From Candidatus Zixiibacteriota bacterium (GTDB lineage Bacteria; Zixibacteria; MSB-5A5; UBA10806), in NCBI GenBank assembly GCA_024641335.1, contig JAHEDG010000027.1:1-38151 (forward strand): 38,151 nt of DNA, read 5' to 3'. Numbering within the stretch: the stretch's first letter is position 1; the number at the start of each line of letters is the position of its first letter. The position numbers were made by a program, and so were the translations under genes. The notes under the pieces were generated by a model. That model searched no databases, was not told the DNA's origin, and saw nothing but the letters and a program-made list of their open reading frames with translations. This document shows, piece by piece, positions 1 to 8,536 of this stretch.

Positions 1-160
1 GGTAAGGGCGGTACTGGAATCAGCCGGAATTCAGGATATCCTGACCAAGTCGTTGGGTTCTCCTAATCCTCACAATGTGGTCAGGGCCACAATGGAGGGA
101 TTATTGCGTTTGAAGGAGATCGAGCAACTTGATATTCACAGGCAGGAAGCGAGTAAATAG
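1..160 (+). CDS. rpsE: 30S ribosomal protein S5, C-terminal part (partial)
   Basis: The 5' end lies outside the window. Reading from base 2 gives 52 residues and a TAG stop. They begin [20 protein letters not shown] and continue with a [12 protein letters not shown] segment, the typical C-terminal end of ribosomal protein S5. S5 sits in the small subunit body near the decoding centre and affects translational fidelity. It is followed after two bases by rpmD, as in the standard spc operon. Identification is firm from both sequence and gene order. Confidence 0.95.
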   Translation, partial: VRAVLESAGIQDILTKSLGSPNPHNVVRATMEGLLRLKEIEQLDIHRQEASK

Positions 161-162
161 GT

Positions 163-354
163 ATGACCGGTAAACTGGAGATTAAACAGATACGATCGGT
201 GGCCGGGTCCAGCGAAAAGCAGAGGAGAAATCTCAAGGCTTTGGGTCTTCGTCATCGTGAACAGGTTGTCGTGCATGGCGACTCCCTGACGATTCGCGGC
301 ATGATACAGAAGGTAGCGCATATGGTTAAAGTCACAAAACTGGCGGGTGAATAA
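163..354 (+). CDS. rpmD: 50S ribosomal protein L30
   Basis: This is a 63-residue protein, the usual size for bacterial L30. It has the expected opening (KLEIKQIRS) and the KTLGLR-like core seen here as KALGLRHREQVV, followed by a basic helix (IRGMIQKVAHMVKV). L30 is a small large-subunit protein, not essential in all bacteria. It lies between rpsE and rplO, and its TAA stop shares one base with the rplO ATG, so translation is probably coupled. Confidence 0.97.
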   Translation: MTGKLEIKQIRSVAGSSEKQRRNLKALGLRHREQVVVHGDSLTIRGMIQKVAHMVKVTKLAGE

Positions 355-857
355 TGGATCTTTCAAGCCTGAAGCCCAGCCCCGGTTCTGTCAGGAACCG
401 AAAGAGACTCGGTCGGGGAACCGGTTCCGGTCTGGGAAAAACATCCGGTAAGGGTCACAAGGGTCAGAAGGCCCGCAGCGGATACAAGAGCAAGTCCTGG
501 AATGAAGGCGGCCAGATGCCTCTTCAAAGACGTTTGCCGAAGCGCGGTTTCACCAATATATTCCGCGTGGATTACCAGGAAGTGACATTGGAGAAACTGG
601 CCAGGCTGGGCGCCGGCGAAATAACTCCGGAGCTGCTTCGCAAGGCGAGGCTGGCCAACAGGAAGAATAAACCTATTAAGATTTTAGGCAACGGCGAAAT
701 AGATAAGGCCATTGTTGTCAGGGCTCACGCGTTTACGAAGTCGGCTATCGAGAAGATAGAAAAGGCCGGCGGTAAAACAGAGAAAGTAAATTTCAGGGTC
801 TCGACAAACGCGATGAAATCCGGGTCGGGCAATGGCGAGAAAGCCGATCAGGGATAG
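354..857 (+). CDS. rplO: 50S ribosomal protein L15
   Basis: This 167-residue protein has the highly basic glycine-rich N-terminus of L15 (RNRKRLGRGTGSGLGKTSGKGHKGQKARSG) at about residues 15-45, then the GGQMPLQRRLPKRGF segment. L15 binds 23S rRNA and helps late assembly of the large subunit. The protein is somewhat longer than the usual ~145-150 residues because of a short polar C-terminal tail. Its ATG overlaps the rpmD stop by one base, and secY follows after 16 bases. Confidence 0.97.
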   Translation: MDLSSLKPSPGSVRNRKRLGRGTGSGLGKTSGKGHKGQKARSGYKSKSWNEGGQMPLQRRLPKRGFTNIFRVDYQEVTLEKLARLGAGEITPELLRKARLANRKNKPIKILGNGEIDKAIVVRAHAFTKSAIEKIEKAGGKTEKVNFRVSTNAMKSGSGNGEKADQG

Positions 858-873
858 AAGGTGAGGACCGTTA

Positions 874-2199
874 GTGCTTGATAGCGTAAGAAATATATTC
901 AAGATTCATGAGCTTCGTCAACGTATTCTATTCACGCTGGGGCTTTTGGTTGTTTATCGTATCGGCGGTCACCTGCCCACTCCTGGAGTTGATCTCAAGG
1001 CTATTGAGCAGTTCAATCCCGGAGGGTTATTCAATTTGTATGATCTTTTTGTCGGGGGCGCGTTTACCAAGGTAACCATATTTTCGCTGGGAATCATGCC
1101 TTATATCTCGGCTTCGATTATTATTCAGCTTTTGGGCGCGGTTATACCGTTTTTCCAGAAGCTTCAGAAAGAGGGCGAGGAAGGCCGGCGCAAGATCACT
1201 CAGTATACCCGTTACGGGACTGTGCTGATCGCCGCCCTGCAAGCTATGGGTACGGCCATATTTCTGGCGGGCCAGACCAACCCATCGTTATTGCTGGAGG
1301 GTATGTCGAGGATCAATTTTATAATGATAACGATTCTTACCTTTACATCCGGGACCATTTTTATCATGTGGCTCGGCGAGAGAATAACCGAGAGAGGCAT
1401 AGGCAACGGCATTTCGTTGATAATATTCATCGGTATTATCGCCCGTCTTCCCCAGGCCATCATTGATGAAATCCAGAAGTTTTTTCCGTCGCTTTTCGGT
1501 ATGGCGGGGGCGGCCAGAGGGAATATTATCAAGGAATTGATCATTATCGCCTTTATGATAGTTATCGTGGCCTCCATTGTATTGGTGACCAGATCGCAGA
1601 GGAAGATACCTGTTCAGTACGCCAAGCGTGTTGTTGGACGCAAGGTATACGGCGGGACCAGCACTCATATTCCGCTTTCGGTCAACACGGCCGGCATTAT
1701 TCCGATAATTTTCGCTCAGTCGATTATGTTCGCTCCGCAGACGATTTTATCGTTTTTCCCGGACAGCGGTTTTATGGTTATGGTGTCGACCTGGTTCGAT
1801 CCGGGCCATCCTCTTTATATGATCATTTACGGTTTGATGATCATTTTCTTCGCCTATTTTTACACGGCCATAGTTTTCAATCCGGTCGATCTGGCTGACA
1901 ACATGAAGAAGCAGGGTGGTTTTATTCCGGGGATCAGACCCGGTCAGAGAACTGCTGAGTATATAGATCGGGTACTTACCAGGATTACGTTGCCGGGCGC
2001 TATCTTTTTCGCCATTATAGCGATATTGCCGAATATTATGTCGAGAATGACCGACGTACAGTTTTATTTCGGCGGCACCGGCTTACTGATTGTGGTCGGT
2101 GTGGCTCTCGACACGCTTCAGCAGATTGAATCGCACCTCTTGATGAGGCATTATGACGGTTTTATGAAGAAGGGCCGCATGAAGGGAAGATACAGCTAA
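874..2199 (+). CDS. secY: Protein translocase subunit SecY
   Basis: This is the 441-residue channel-forming subunit of the Sec translocon in the inner membrane. About ten hydrophobic membrane segments are visible. Hallmarks include the LGIMPYISASIIIQLL segment, the cytoplasmic loop ending RKIPVQYAKR, and the PGIRPGQRTAEYIDRVLTR motif near residue 360. Translation starts at GTG 874, preceded by a good ribosome binding site (AAGGTGAGG at 859-867). It is followed one base later by adk, the common spc operon continuation. Confidence 0.98.
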   Translation: MLDSVRNIFKIHELRQRILFTLGLLVVYRIGGHLPTPGVDLKAIEQFNPGGLFNLYDLFVGGAFTKVTIFSLGIMPYISASIIIQLLGAVIPFFQKLQKEGEEGRRKITQYTRYGTVLIAALQAMGTAIFLAGQTNPSLLLEGMSRINFIMITILTFTSGTIFIMWLGERITERGIGNGISLIIFIGIIARLPQAIIDEIQKFFPSLFGMAGAARGNIIKELIIIAFMIVIVASIVLVTRSQRKIPVQYAKRVVGRKVYGGTSTHIPLSVNTAGIIPIIFAQSIMFAPQTILSFFPDSGFMVMVSTWFDPGHPLYMIIYGLMIIFFAYFYTAIVFNPVDLADNMKKQGGFIPGIRPGQRTAEYIDRVLTRITLPGAIFFAIIAILPNIMSRMTDVQFYFGGTGLLIVVGVALDTLQQIESHLLMRHYDGFMKKGRMKGRYS

Positions 2200-2200
2200 A

Positions 2201-2842
2201 ATGCGTCTGGTGTTTCTGGGAGGCCCCGGCAGCGGCAAGGGGACGCAGGCCAAGAAACTGGTGGAGAAATTCGGCCTGGCTCATATCTCCACGGGCGATC
2301 TTTTAAGGAAAGCGATAAAGGAAGAAACGAAATTGGGTTTGACGGCTAAAAAATATGTGGATTCCGGGGAACTGGTTCCGGACGATGTAATTCTGGGGAT
2401 GATAAAAGAAGAATTGACTCGGGAACGCCGGGGGTTTATATTTGACGGTTTCCCCAGAACGCTGGCGCAGGCCAACGGTCTGGAGAAGATCCTGGGCGAG
2501 ATGTCTTTGGATATCGATTATGTCGTTAATCTGCAGGTGGCCGACGATTTAATAATTGAACGACTGGGAGCAAGACGTCTTTGCAAGGGTTGCGGTTTTG
2601 AGTATAACCTCAAAACCAGGCCTCCGCAGGCCGGGGGCAAGTGCGATCAGTGCGGCGGAGAGCTGTTCAGGCGTTCCGATGACAACGACGAGGTGATCAA
2701 GAATCGTCTTTCTGTTTACCGCGAGAAAACCAAGCCGATCGAGGAATTTTACCGTGTCAGGGGAAAACTGGTCGAGATCGATGGCAGTCTTGATTTCGAT
2801 GAGGTTTTCGAGGCCATTACCAAATCGGTCGGAGTTGGATGA
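2201..2842 (+). CDS. adk: Adenylate kinase, zinc-binding long form
   Basis: This 213-residue cytosolic enzyme interconverts ATP + AMP and 2 ADP. The P-loop GGPGSGKGT is at residues 7-15, the AMP-site STGDLLR at 30-36 and FDGFPRT at 81-87. The LID domain carries four cysteines (128, 131, 148, 151) in a CxxC...CxxC arrangement, so it is the zinc-stabilised long type. The gene starts one base after secY and its end overlaps map by four bases (ATGA), which implies coupled translation. Confidence 0.98.
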   Translation: MRLVFLGGPGSGKGTQAKKLVEKFGLAHISTGDLLRKAIKEETKLGLTAKKYVDSGELVPDDVILGMIKEELTRERRGFIFDGFPRTLAQANGLEKILGEMSLDIDYVVNLQVADDLIIERLGARRLCKGCGFEYNLKTRPPQAGGKCDQCGGELFRRSDDNDEVIKNRLSVYREKTKPIEEFYRVRGKLVEIDGSLDFDEVFEAITKSVGVG

Positions 2843-3588
2843 AGATACATTACAAATCGCCTCGGGATCTGAAAAAAATGTCCGAGGCGGGGCGTGTAGT
2901 AGCCGAAGTATTAGATCTGATCTCTGAAAACGTAAGACCCGGTGTTACCACCAAGAGGCTTGACGATTTAGCTGCCGGATACCTTAAGAAAAGGAAAGCC
3001 ATCGCGGCTTTTCTGGGATATCAGGGATTCCCGGCCAACATCTGTGTTTCTGTCAACAACGAAGTTGTTCACGGGATACCGGGGGATCGCAAGCTGGTCG
3101 AGGGAGAAATTGTGAGCGTGGATGTGGGGGCAATTGTCGACGGGTATTTCGGCGATTCGGCCCGGACGTTCCCGGTAGGGGAGATAAATCCTGACGCGAG
3201 GAGGCTTCTGGAGATCACCAGTGAATCTCTGGCCAGGGGAATCAAAGCCTGCGCAGTCGGCAATCGGCTGGGGGATCTTTCGGCTGCCATACAGAGTTTT
3301 GTAGAGTCGAAAGGATTTTCGGTGGTGAGGGATCTGGTAGGGCACGGTATCGGGCGGAGTATGCACGAAGAGCCTCAGGTGCCGAACTTCGGAGAGCCGG
3401 GCACAGGAATACAAATCAAAGAAGGGCTTGTGCTGGCAATCGAACCAATGATCAACGCCGGCGGACACAAGGTCCGGATGTTAGCCGACGGTTGGACGAT
3501 TGTAACGGATGACGGCTCGTTATCGGCGCATTTCGAGCACACAGTCGCGGTAACGTCAAACGGACCGGAGATATTAACAAGAAGATAG
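2839..3588 (+). CDS. map: Type I methionine aminopeptidase
   Basis: This 249-residue enzyme removes the initiator methionine from nascent proteins. Metal-ligand motifs of the pita-bread fold are visible: the two aspartates in [17 protein letters not shown], the histidine in [13 protein letters not shown], the glutamate in AIEPMI, and the final glutamate in FEHTVAV. The length matches the short bacterial type I enzymes. It starts inside the adk stop (ATGA overlap), and infA follows after one base. Confidence 0.97.
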   Translation: MKIHYKSPRDLKKMSEAGRVVAEVLDLISENVRPGVTTKRLDDLAAGYLKKRKAIAAFLGYQGFPANICVSVNNEVVHGIPGDRKLVEGEIVSVDVGAIVDGYFGDSARTFPVGEINPDARRLLEITSESLARGIKACAVGNRLGDLSAAIQSFVESKGFSVVRDLVGHGIGRSMHEEPQVPNFGEPGTGIQIKEGLVLAIEPMINAGGHKVRMLADGWTIVTDDGSLSAHFEHTVAVTSNGPEILTRR

Positions 3589-3589
3589 T

Positions 3590-3808
3590 ATGGGAAAAGA
3601 AGATGTAATTGAAGTCGAGGGTAAGGTGCTTGAGCCGTTGCCCAATGCCATGTTCAAGGTAGAGCTTGACAACGGGCATCAGGTGCTGGCTCATATTTCC
3701 GGCAAGATGAGGATGCATTTTATCAAGATTCTCCCCGGGGATAAGGTGACTCTCGAGTTGTCGCCATACGATTTAAATAGAGGCCGGATTACGTACCGGC
3801 ATAAATAG
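3590..3808 (+). CDS. infA: Translation initiation factor IF-1
   Basis: This 72-residue protein is a single OB-fold. Typical IF-1 segments are present: [38 protein letters not shown], and the C-terminal [15 protein letters not shown]-1 occupies the ribosomal A site during initiation. It lies between map and rpmJ, as in many bacteria. Confidence 0.98.
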   Translation: MGKEDVIEVEGKVLEPLPNAMFKVELDNGHQVLAHISGKMRMHFIKILPGDKVTLELSPYDLNRGRITYRHK

Positions 3809-3820
3809 CTCGGAGAAGAA

Positions 3821-3934
3821 ATGAAAGTTCGTTCCAGTGTTAAGGCGCGTTGCGAGAAATGCAAGATTATCAAGCGCCACGGAGTGGTAAGGGTAATCTG
3901 CACCAATCCCAAGCATAAGCAGCGTCAGGGATAG
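3821..3934 (+). CDS. rpmJ: 50S ribosomal protein L36
   Basis: This is a 37-residue protein beginning [20 protein letters not shown]. It has the C+ zinc-ribbon form of L36, with ligands C11, C14, C27 and H32. That form needs zinc, unlike the cysteine-free paralogue some bacteria induce under zinc starvation. A purine-rich ribosome binding site (GGAGAAG, 3812-3818) precedes the ATG. The position between infA and rpsM is canonical. Confidence 0.97.
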   Translation: MKVRSSVKARCEKCKIIKRHGVVRVICTNPKHKQRQG

Positions 3935-3946
3935 AAGGAGGTTTTT

Positions 3947-4315
3947 TTGGCACGTATCGCAGGCGTCGATCTGCCGCGTGAAAAGAGGATAGAAGCGGCC
4001 CTTACATATATATTCGGCATAGGGCAGGCATCGTCGCGCAGTATTCTTTCCAAGACGGGTGTCAGTCCAGATACCCGGGTAAAGGATTTGAGCGAAGATC
4101 ATATTTCCAGGATCCGGGCAATAATCGATCAGGATCATAAAGTAGAAGGTTCTCTGCGGACCGAGATCAACATGAATATCAAGCGTTTGATCGATATCGG
4201 TTCTTACAGAGGTTTGCGGCATAGAAGGGGTCTTCCAGCTCGGGGGCAAAGGACAAAAACCAATGCCAGAACGAGGAAGGGTCCCAAGAAGACAATCGGA
4301 AGAAAAGTTAAGTAG
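3947..4315 (+). CDS. rpsM: 30S ribosomal protein S13
   Basis: This 122-residue small-subunit head protein contacts the P-site tRNA and forms an intersubunit bridge. Seen directly: the [13 protein letters not shown] opening, the GIG helix-hairpin-helix, and the [26 protein letters not shown]-terminal region. The start is the unusual TTG at 3947, supported by a strong ribosome binding site (GAAGGAGG at 3934-3941) and by alignment of the next residues with the family. It is the first gene of the classical alpha operon portion. Confidence 0.97.
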   Translation: MARIAGVDLPREKRIEAALTYIFGIGQASSRSILSKTGVSPDTRVKDLSEDHISRIRAIIDQDHKVEGSLRTEINMNIKRLIDIGSYRGLRHRRGLPARGQRTKTNARTRKGPKKTIGRKVK

Positions 4316-4335
4316 AAAAATAAAGGAAGGGTTCG

Positions 4336-4728
4336 TTGGCTGATCCCAAGGCAAAAAAAGTAAAGAAAAAAGGGCGTAAGGTCGAATCTATGGGTGTAGC
4401 CCATATTCAGGCTACGTTCAACAATACCATAGTTTCTATTTCGGATAAATCCGGAAACGTAGTCTCCTGGTCGTCCGCCGGCAAGAGCGGATTCAAGGGT
4501 TCCAAGAAATCTACGCCTTTCGCGGCTCAGTTGGCCGCTCAGTCCTCGGCTAAAGAGGCTATCGAGGCTGGTGTACGCAGAGTGGAAGTCTGGGTAAAGG
4601 GTCCCGGTTCTGGACGCGAGGCGGCGATCAGATCATTACAGGCGGCCGGATTGGAAATTGTGGCGATCAAAGACGTGACACCCATTCCTCATAACGGTTG
4701 TCGTCCGCCGAAAAGGCGCAGGGTTTAG
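4336..4728 (+). CDS. rpsK: 30S ribosomal protein S11
   Basis: This 130-residue protein of the 30S platform has the standard motifs: [58 protein letters not shown], and the C-terminal [13 protein letters not shown] type of ending (here [14 protein letters not shown]). Translation begins at TTG 4336, with GGAAGGG at 4325-4331 as ribosome binding site. The N-terminus is a short lysine-rich extension. It sits between rpsM and rpsD. Confidence 0.97.
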   Translation: MADPKAKKVKKKGRKVESMGVAHIQATFNNTIVSISDKSGNVVSWSSAGKSGFKGSKKSTPFAAQLAAQSSAKEAIEAGVRRVEVWVKGPGSGREAAIRSLQAAGLEIVAIKDVTPIPHNGCRPPKRRRV

Positions 4729-4737
4729 GGAGAATAT

Positions 4738-5367
4738 ATGGCCAGGTACAGAGATGCTAATTGTAAATTATGCCGTCGCGAGGGAATGAAGCTGTTTCTA
4801 AAAGGGAACCGCTGCACATCCGATAAATGCGCCTTCGAAAGAAGGGGATACGCGCCGGGTCAGCACGGCCAGACCGGCAGACGCAAGGGTTCGGAATACG
4901 GATTGCAGCTTAGAGAAAAGCAGAAGATGCGTCGTATCTACGGGATTCTGGAACGTCAATTCAGGAATTATTTCCATGCCGCGGCCCGTCAGAAAGGGAT
5001 AACCGGCGAGAACCTTTTGGTTCTTCTGGAATGCAGGCTGGATAATCTGGTTTACCGTCTTGGTTTCGCGCCGTCGAGAAAGGCGGCCCGTCAGCTGGTG
5101 TTGCACCGTCATTTTTCGGTGAATGACCGGGTTGTGGATATACCGTCATACCAGACCAGACCGGGCGATGTCATCAAGGTTCGGGAAAACAGCCGGAATC
5201 TCGATATAATTCATTCGGCCATGAAAGAGGTCGGAAAGACGTTTGATTATGCCTGGCTTCGGCTGGACAAGGCCAAGATGGAGGGCGAACTTTTGGAGCA
5301 GCCCAAGCGCCTTGATATTCCGGTCACGGTACAGGAGCAGATGGTGGTGGAGTTGTATTCCAAGTAA
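4738..5367 (+). CDS. rpsD: 30S ribosomal protein S4, zinc-binding form
   Basis: This 209-residue primary 16S rRNA-binding protein is a likely autoregulator of the alpha operon. It is the C+ form, with a zinc knuckle of C9, C12, C26 and C31 near the N-terminus. It also has the conserved YAPGQHGQ motif and the S4 RNA-binding domain ([29 protein letters not shown]) around residues 95-125. It begins nine bases after rpsK. Confidence 0.98.
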   Translation: MARYRDANCKLCRREGMKLFLKGNRCTSDKCAFERRGYAPGQHGQTGRRKGSEYGLQLREKQKMRRIYGILERQFRNYFHAAARQKGITGENLLVLLECRLDNLVYRLGFAPSRKAARQLVLHRHFSVNDRVVDIPSYQTRPGDVIKVRENSRNLDIIHSAMKEVGKTFDYAWLRLDKAKMEGELLEQPKRLDIPVTVQEQMVVELYSK

Positions 5368-5395
5368 AAGGTTGATATTTCCGGAGGCGATATAG

Positions 5396-6385
5396 ATGAA
5401 GTGGAAAAGTATGCAAATGCCCAAAGAGTTGGCGTGGGACGAACAGTCCAATACCGACAGCTATGGGAAATTCGTTGTCGAACCGTTAGAGAGAGGATTC
5501 GGTCATACTCTGGGGACATCCCTTAGAAGAGTGCTTCTTTCTTCCATACAAGGCGCGGCCGTGGTGGCCATAAGGATCGATGGCGTGATGCACGAATTCT
5601 CTACCATCGCCGGGATGCAGGAAGACGTTACCGAAATAGTCTTGAATGTCAAGAAGCTAAGGTTGAAGCTTTTGGGTGACGAGCCCAAGACTATCACTCT
5701 CACGGCGTCGAAGAAAGGCACATACAAGGCGAGCGATATCGAAGCCGATGCCGGGGTGGTTATTTCCAATCCAGATCAGCATATTATGACATTGAGCGAC
5801 GATATCAAATTCAGGATGGAAATGGATGTCGATTTCGGGCGCGGGTATGTCAGTGCCGAGCAAAACAGCAAGTCCGGCAAGCCGGCCGGTACGATATTTC
5901 TGGATACCCGGTTTTCCCCTATACTCAAAGTCAATTACACTATTGAGGAGACCAGGGTAGGCCAGAGGACAGATTATGACAAGCTGGTGATGGAGGTTTG
6001 GACCGATTCCACAATTCAGCCCGAGGAGGCTGTAGGGTTTTCGGCCAAGCTGGTCAGGGACCATCTGGCGGTATTCTCCGGAGGCGAGCAGGAGATGGAG
6101 ATGGCCGAGGAGGAGGAGATTGACGAGGAGGTACTAAGGATCCGCAATCTGCTTAAGATGAGGGTGGATGAGCTGGAGCTTTCGGTTCGTTCATCGAATT
6201 GCCTGCACGCGGCGAATATAGTAACTTTGGAAGATCTGGTACGCAAATCGGAGCCGGAGATGTTGAAATACCGTAATTTCGGCAGAAAATCGTTGAATGA
6301 ATTGAACGCTATTCTCGGTGAATTGGGCCTTTCATTCGGTATGGACGTGGACAAATTCAAAGAGATTGAAGAGGCAAAGGCGTAA
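5396..6385 (+). CDS. rpoA: DNA-directed RNA polymerase alpha subunit
   Basis: This 329-residue subunit nucleates RNA polymerase assembly and contacts promoters and activators. The N-terminal dimerisation domain (GFGHTLGTSLRRVLLSSIQGAAV) is at about residues 33-60. The C-terminal domain (LRIRNLLKMRVDELELSVRSSNCLHAANI, then RNFGRKSLNELNAIL) has two helix-hairpin-helix elements. The interdomain linker is strongly acidic (MEMAEEEEIDEEV). The length is normal. GGAGG (5383-5387) precedes the ATG. Confidence 0.98.
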   Translation: MKWKSMQMPKELAWDEQSNTDSYGKFVVEPLERGFGHTLGTSLRRVLLSSIQGAAVVAIRIDGVMHEFSTIAGMQEDVTEIVLNVKKLRLKLLGDEPKTITLTASKKGTYKASDIEADAGVVISNPDQHIMTLSDDIKFRMEMDVDFGRGYVSAEQNSKSGKPAGTIFLDTRFSPILKVNYTIEETRVGQRTDYDKLVMEVWTDSTIQPEEAVGFSAKLVRDHLAVFSGGEQEMEMAEEEEIDEEVLRIRNLLKMRVDELELSVRSSNCLHAANIVTLEDLVRKSEPEMLKYRNFGRKSLNELNAILGELGLSFGMDVDKFKEIEEAKA

Positions 6386-6388
6386 TCG

Positions 6389-6862
6389 ATGCGACATGGA
6401 AGATTAGTAAAGAAGCTGGGCGTCAAACAGCCGCATCGGAAGGCGATGCTTTCCAATATGGCCTGTTCGCTCATAAAGCACGGCAAGATAAAAACCACAA
6501 CCGCCAGGGCCAGGGTGCTTCAAAGCGATGTCGAGAGTTTGGTGACATTGGCCAAAAAAGGGGATCTGCATTCCCGCCGGCAGGCTGTTTCCGCGCTGCG
6601 GGACAAAGATGTGGTCAAGAAGCTTTTCGAGGAGATCGCGCCTGAGTTTAAGAATGTGAATGGCGGTTATACCAGGAAGGCATTTTTCGGCAGACGTCTC
6701 GGAGACGGGGCTTCGCTTTCGATCGTGGAGCTGACCATAGAGAAGAAAGTGGTTGAGGAGCCCAAAAAGGAAGGCAAGAAAGCCAAAGGCAAGAAGGCCG
6801 ATTCCTCCGAGGCTGAATCCAAGCCTAAAGCCAAAGCCAGGAAAAAAGCGGCGGCCAAATAA
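6389..6862 (+). CDS. rplQ: 50S ribosomal protein L17 with basic C-terminal tail
   Basis: The N-terminal ~115 residues match L17 (MRHGRLVKKLGVKQPHRKAM, then LIKHGKIKTTTARA and GGYTRKAFFGRRLGDGASLS). The remaining ~40 residues form a Lys/Ala/Glu-rich low-complexity tail, making the protein 157 residues against the more usual ~120-130. L17 lies near the exit tunnel of the large subunit. This is the last gene of the operon and is followed by a strong terminator. Confidence 0.96.
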   Translation: MRHGRLVKKLGVKQPHRKAMLSNMACSLIKHGKIKTTTARARVLQSDVESLVTLAKKGDLHSRRQAVSALRDKDVVKKLFEEIAPEFKNVNGGYTRKAFFGRRLGDGASLSIVELTIEKKVVEEPKKEGKKAKGKKADSSEAESKPKAKARKKAAAK

Positions 6863-6890
6863 TAAGCCGATAGCTTTATAATAGATAAAG

Positions 6891-6920
6891 AAACCCGGGC
6901 AAACTGTCCGGGTTTTTTAT
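6891..6920 (+). terminator. Rho-independent terminator after rplQ
   Basis: An eight-base stem AAACCCGG (6891-6898) pairs with CCGGGTTT (6908-6915) around a short loop. A T-rich run follows directly. It closes the spc-alpha ribosomal operon. Confidence 0.9.
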
Positions 6921-6985
6921 TGTCTGTTTTTCAGGCATTCCTTTTCTCTTTACATCCCTCAGGATATATAATAGCGTAAAGGAAT

Positions 6986-8146
6986 ATGAGGGCGGTTGTA
7001 ATCATTTTGGATTCGTGCGGCGTGGGAGAACTGCCTGATGCCGCTCGGTACGGAGATTCCGGTTCCAATAGTATCCGCAATGTGGCTTTGAAAACCGGGG
7101 GCTTGAAAATGCCCTCGATGAGAGATCTCGGACTTGGAAATATTATAGATATCCCCGGCGTTCCGCCGGTCGGCAGCCCGGTTCTCTCTTACGGGAAAAT
7201 GGCGAGTTTATCCGAGGGGAAGGATTCCACAATCGGGCATTGGGAGCATTTCGGGATTATCACTGAGACACCGTTTCCCACATACCCTGACGGATTTCCG
7301 GGGAGCCTGATAGATGAATTCTCTATCAGAACGGGCAGGCGGGTAATCGGCAATAAAGCGGCATCAGGCACGGATATTATAAAAGAATTAGGGGAGGAGC
7401 ATCTTCGATCCGGCGATCTGATAGTTTATACTTCCGCCGATTCGGTTTTCCAGATAGCCGCGCATAAGAAGGTGGTGTCGATCGAGGAGTTGTACAAGTA
7501 TTGCGGAATAGCCAGGGAGATGCTCGCCGGAGAACATGCCGTATCCAGGGTCATAGCCAGGCCGTTCGACGGTGAGCCGGGGAGTTTTGTCCGAACATCA
7601 GAACGTCATGATTTCTCACTGACCCCTCCGGTCCCGACTGGTCTGGATATATTATCAGGCGCGGGATATGAAGTTATTTCCGTTGGGAAGATTAATGATC
7701 TTTTCGCCGGGGCGGGCATTACCGATTCTTATCCCACAGAGTCGAACGCTGACGGGATCGATACTCTTATCGAGCTTCTAAAAACCGAATTCAATGGTCT
7801 GCTATACATCAATCTGGTGGATTTCGATATGCTCTGGGGTCATCGCAATGATTACCTCGGCTTCGCCGGCGGACTGGAGTATTTTGACAACAGGCTCAAA
7901 GAGATTCTTGAATCGCTCAAAGAAAAGGATCTATTCATTATATCGGCGGACCACGGTTGTGATCCGACAACTGTGTCGACGGATCATTCCAGGGAGTATG
8001 TTCCGATATTGGCCGGTGTGGCGCCGTTCGGGAAAAAAGGCGTGAACTTAGGAATCAGAAAAACATTCGCTGATCTCGGGGCAACGACGCTGGATTATTT
8101 CGGGTTGAAGCAGCCGGCGGGTCTGAGTTTTTTGGGGGAATTATAA
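6986..8146 (+). CDS. deoB: Phosphopentomutase
   Basis: This 386-residue alkaline-phosphatase-superfamily enzyme interconverts (deoxy)ribose 1-phosphate and 5-phosphate. Seen directly: the metal-binding LDSCGVGELPDA opening, the phosphorylated-threonine motif KDSTIGHWEH, and the metal-ligand motifs SADHGCDPTT and TDHSREYVP near residues 320-340. It heads a salvage operon with cdd, deoC and the phosphorylase. A TATAAT box at 6967-6972 and a short AAAGGA ribosome binding site precede the start, but I see no convincing -35. Its stop shares a base with the cdd start. Confidence 0.96.
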   Translation: MRAVVIILDSCGVGELPDAARYGDSGSNSIRNVALKTGGLKMPSMRDLGLGNIIDIPGVPPVGSPVLSYGKMASLSEGKDSTIGHWEHFGIITETPFPTYPDGFPGSLIDEFSIRTGRRVIGNKAASGTDIIKELGEEHLRSGDLIVYTSADSVFQIAAHKKVVSIEELYKYCGIAREMLAGEHAVSRVIARPFDGEPGSFVRTSERHDFSLTPPVPTGLDILSGAGYEVISVGKINDLFAGAGITDSYPTESNADGIDTLIELLKTEFNGLLYINLVDFDMLWGHRNDYLGFAGGLEYFDNRLKEILESLKEKDLFIISADHGCDPTTVSTDHSREYVPILAGVAPFGKKGVNLGIRKTFADLGATTLDYFGLKQPAGLSFLGEL

Positions 8147-8532
8147 TGATCGATTGGGATAGCCTGATAAAAGCGGCCAGGCGGGCCAGGGAGCTTGCGT
8201 ACTCCGAATATTCGGGATTCAGCGTGGGAGCCGCGGCGGTAACATCCGACGGCAGGATATTCACCGGCTGCAATATAGAGAATTCATCGTTCGGGCTGGC
8301 AATATGCGCTGAACGAACGGCTGTTTTCAAGGCTGTTTCTGAAGGTTATAGAGAAATAGCCGGATTAGTAATATTAACGGACAATACGCCTCCATCCAGA
8401 CCATGCGGCGCGTGCAGGCAGGTGCTTTTCGAGTTCAATCCGTCCATGGAAATTTTGTGTGTAAACCTCGATGGCCGACGCGATATGTTCCGACTGGGGG
8501 ATCTTTATCCCGAGCCTTTCACCATCGATTAG
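8146..8532 (+). CDS. cdd: Cytidine deaminase
   Basis: This 128-residue enzyme deaminates (deoxy)cytidine to (deoxy)uridine. The tetrameric-type zinc site is visible as the CAER motif (cysteine plus catalytic glutamate) and PCGACRQ (two further cysteine ligands). The substrate motif SGFSVGAA and the NIENSSFG segment are also present. It starts on the last base of the deoB stop. Its product feeds the phosphorylase encoded downstream, so the four genes form one route to deoxyribose 5-phosphate. Confidence 0.96.
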   Translation: MIDWDSLIKAARRARELAYSEYSGFSVGAAAVTSDGRIFTGCNIENSSFGLAICAERTAVFKAVSEGYREIAGLVILTDNTPPSRPCGACRQVLFEFNPSMEILCVNLDGRRDMFRLGDLYPEPFTID

Positions 8533-8536
8533 CCGA

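Noticed and set aside
8471-8536. In-frame ATG at 8471 as the deoC start
   Set aside because: It would overlap cdd by 62 bases. ATG 8537, four bases after the cdd stop, fits the compact operon better.
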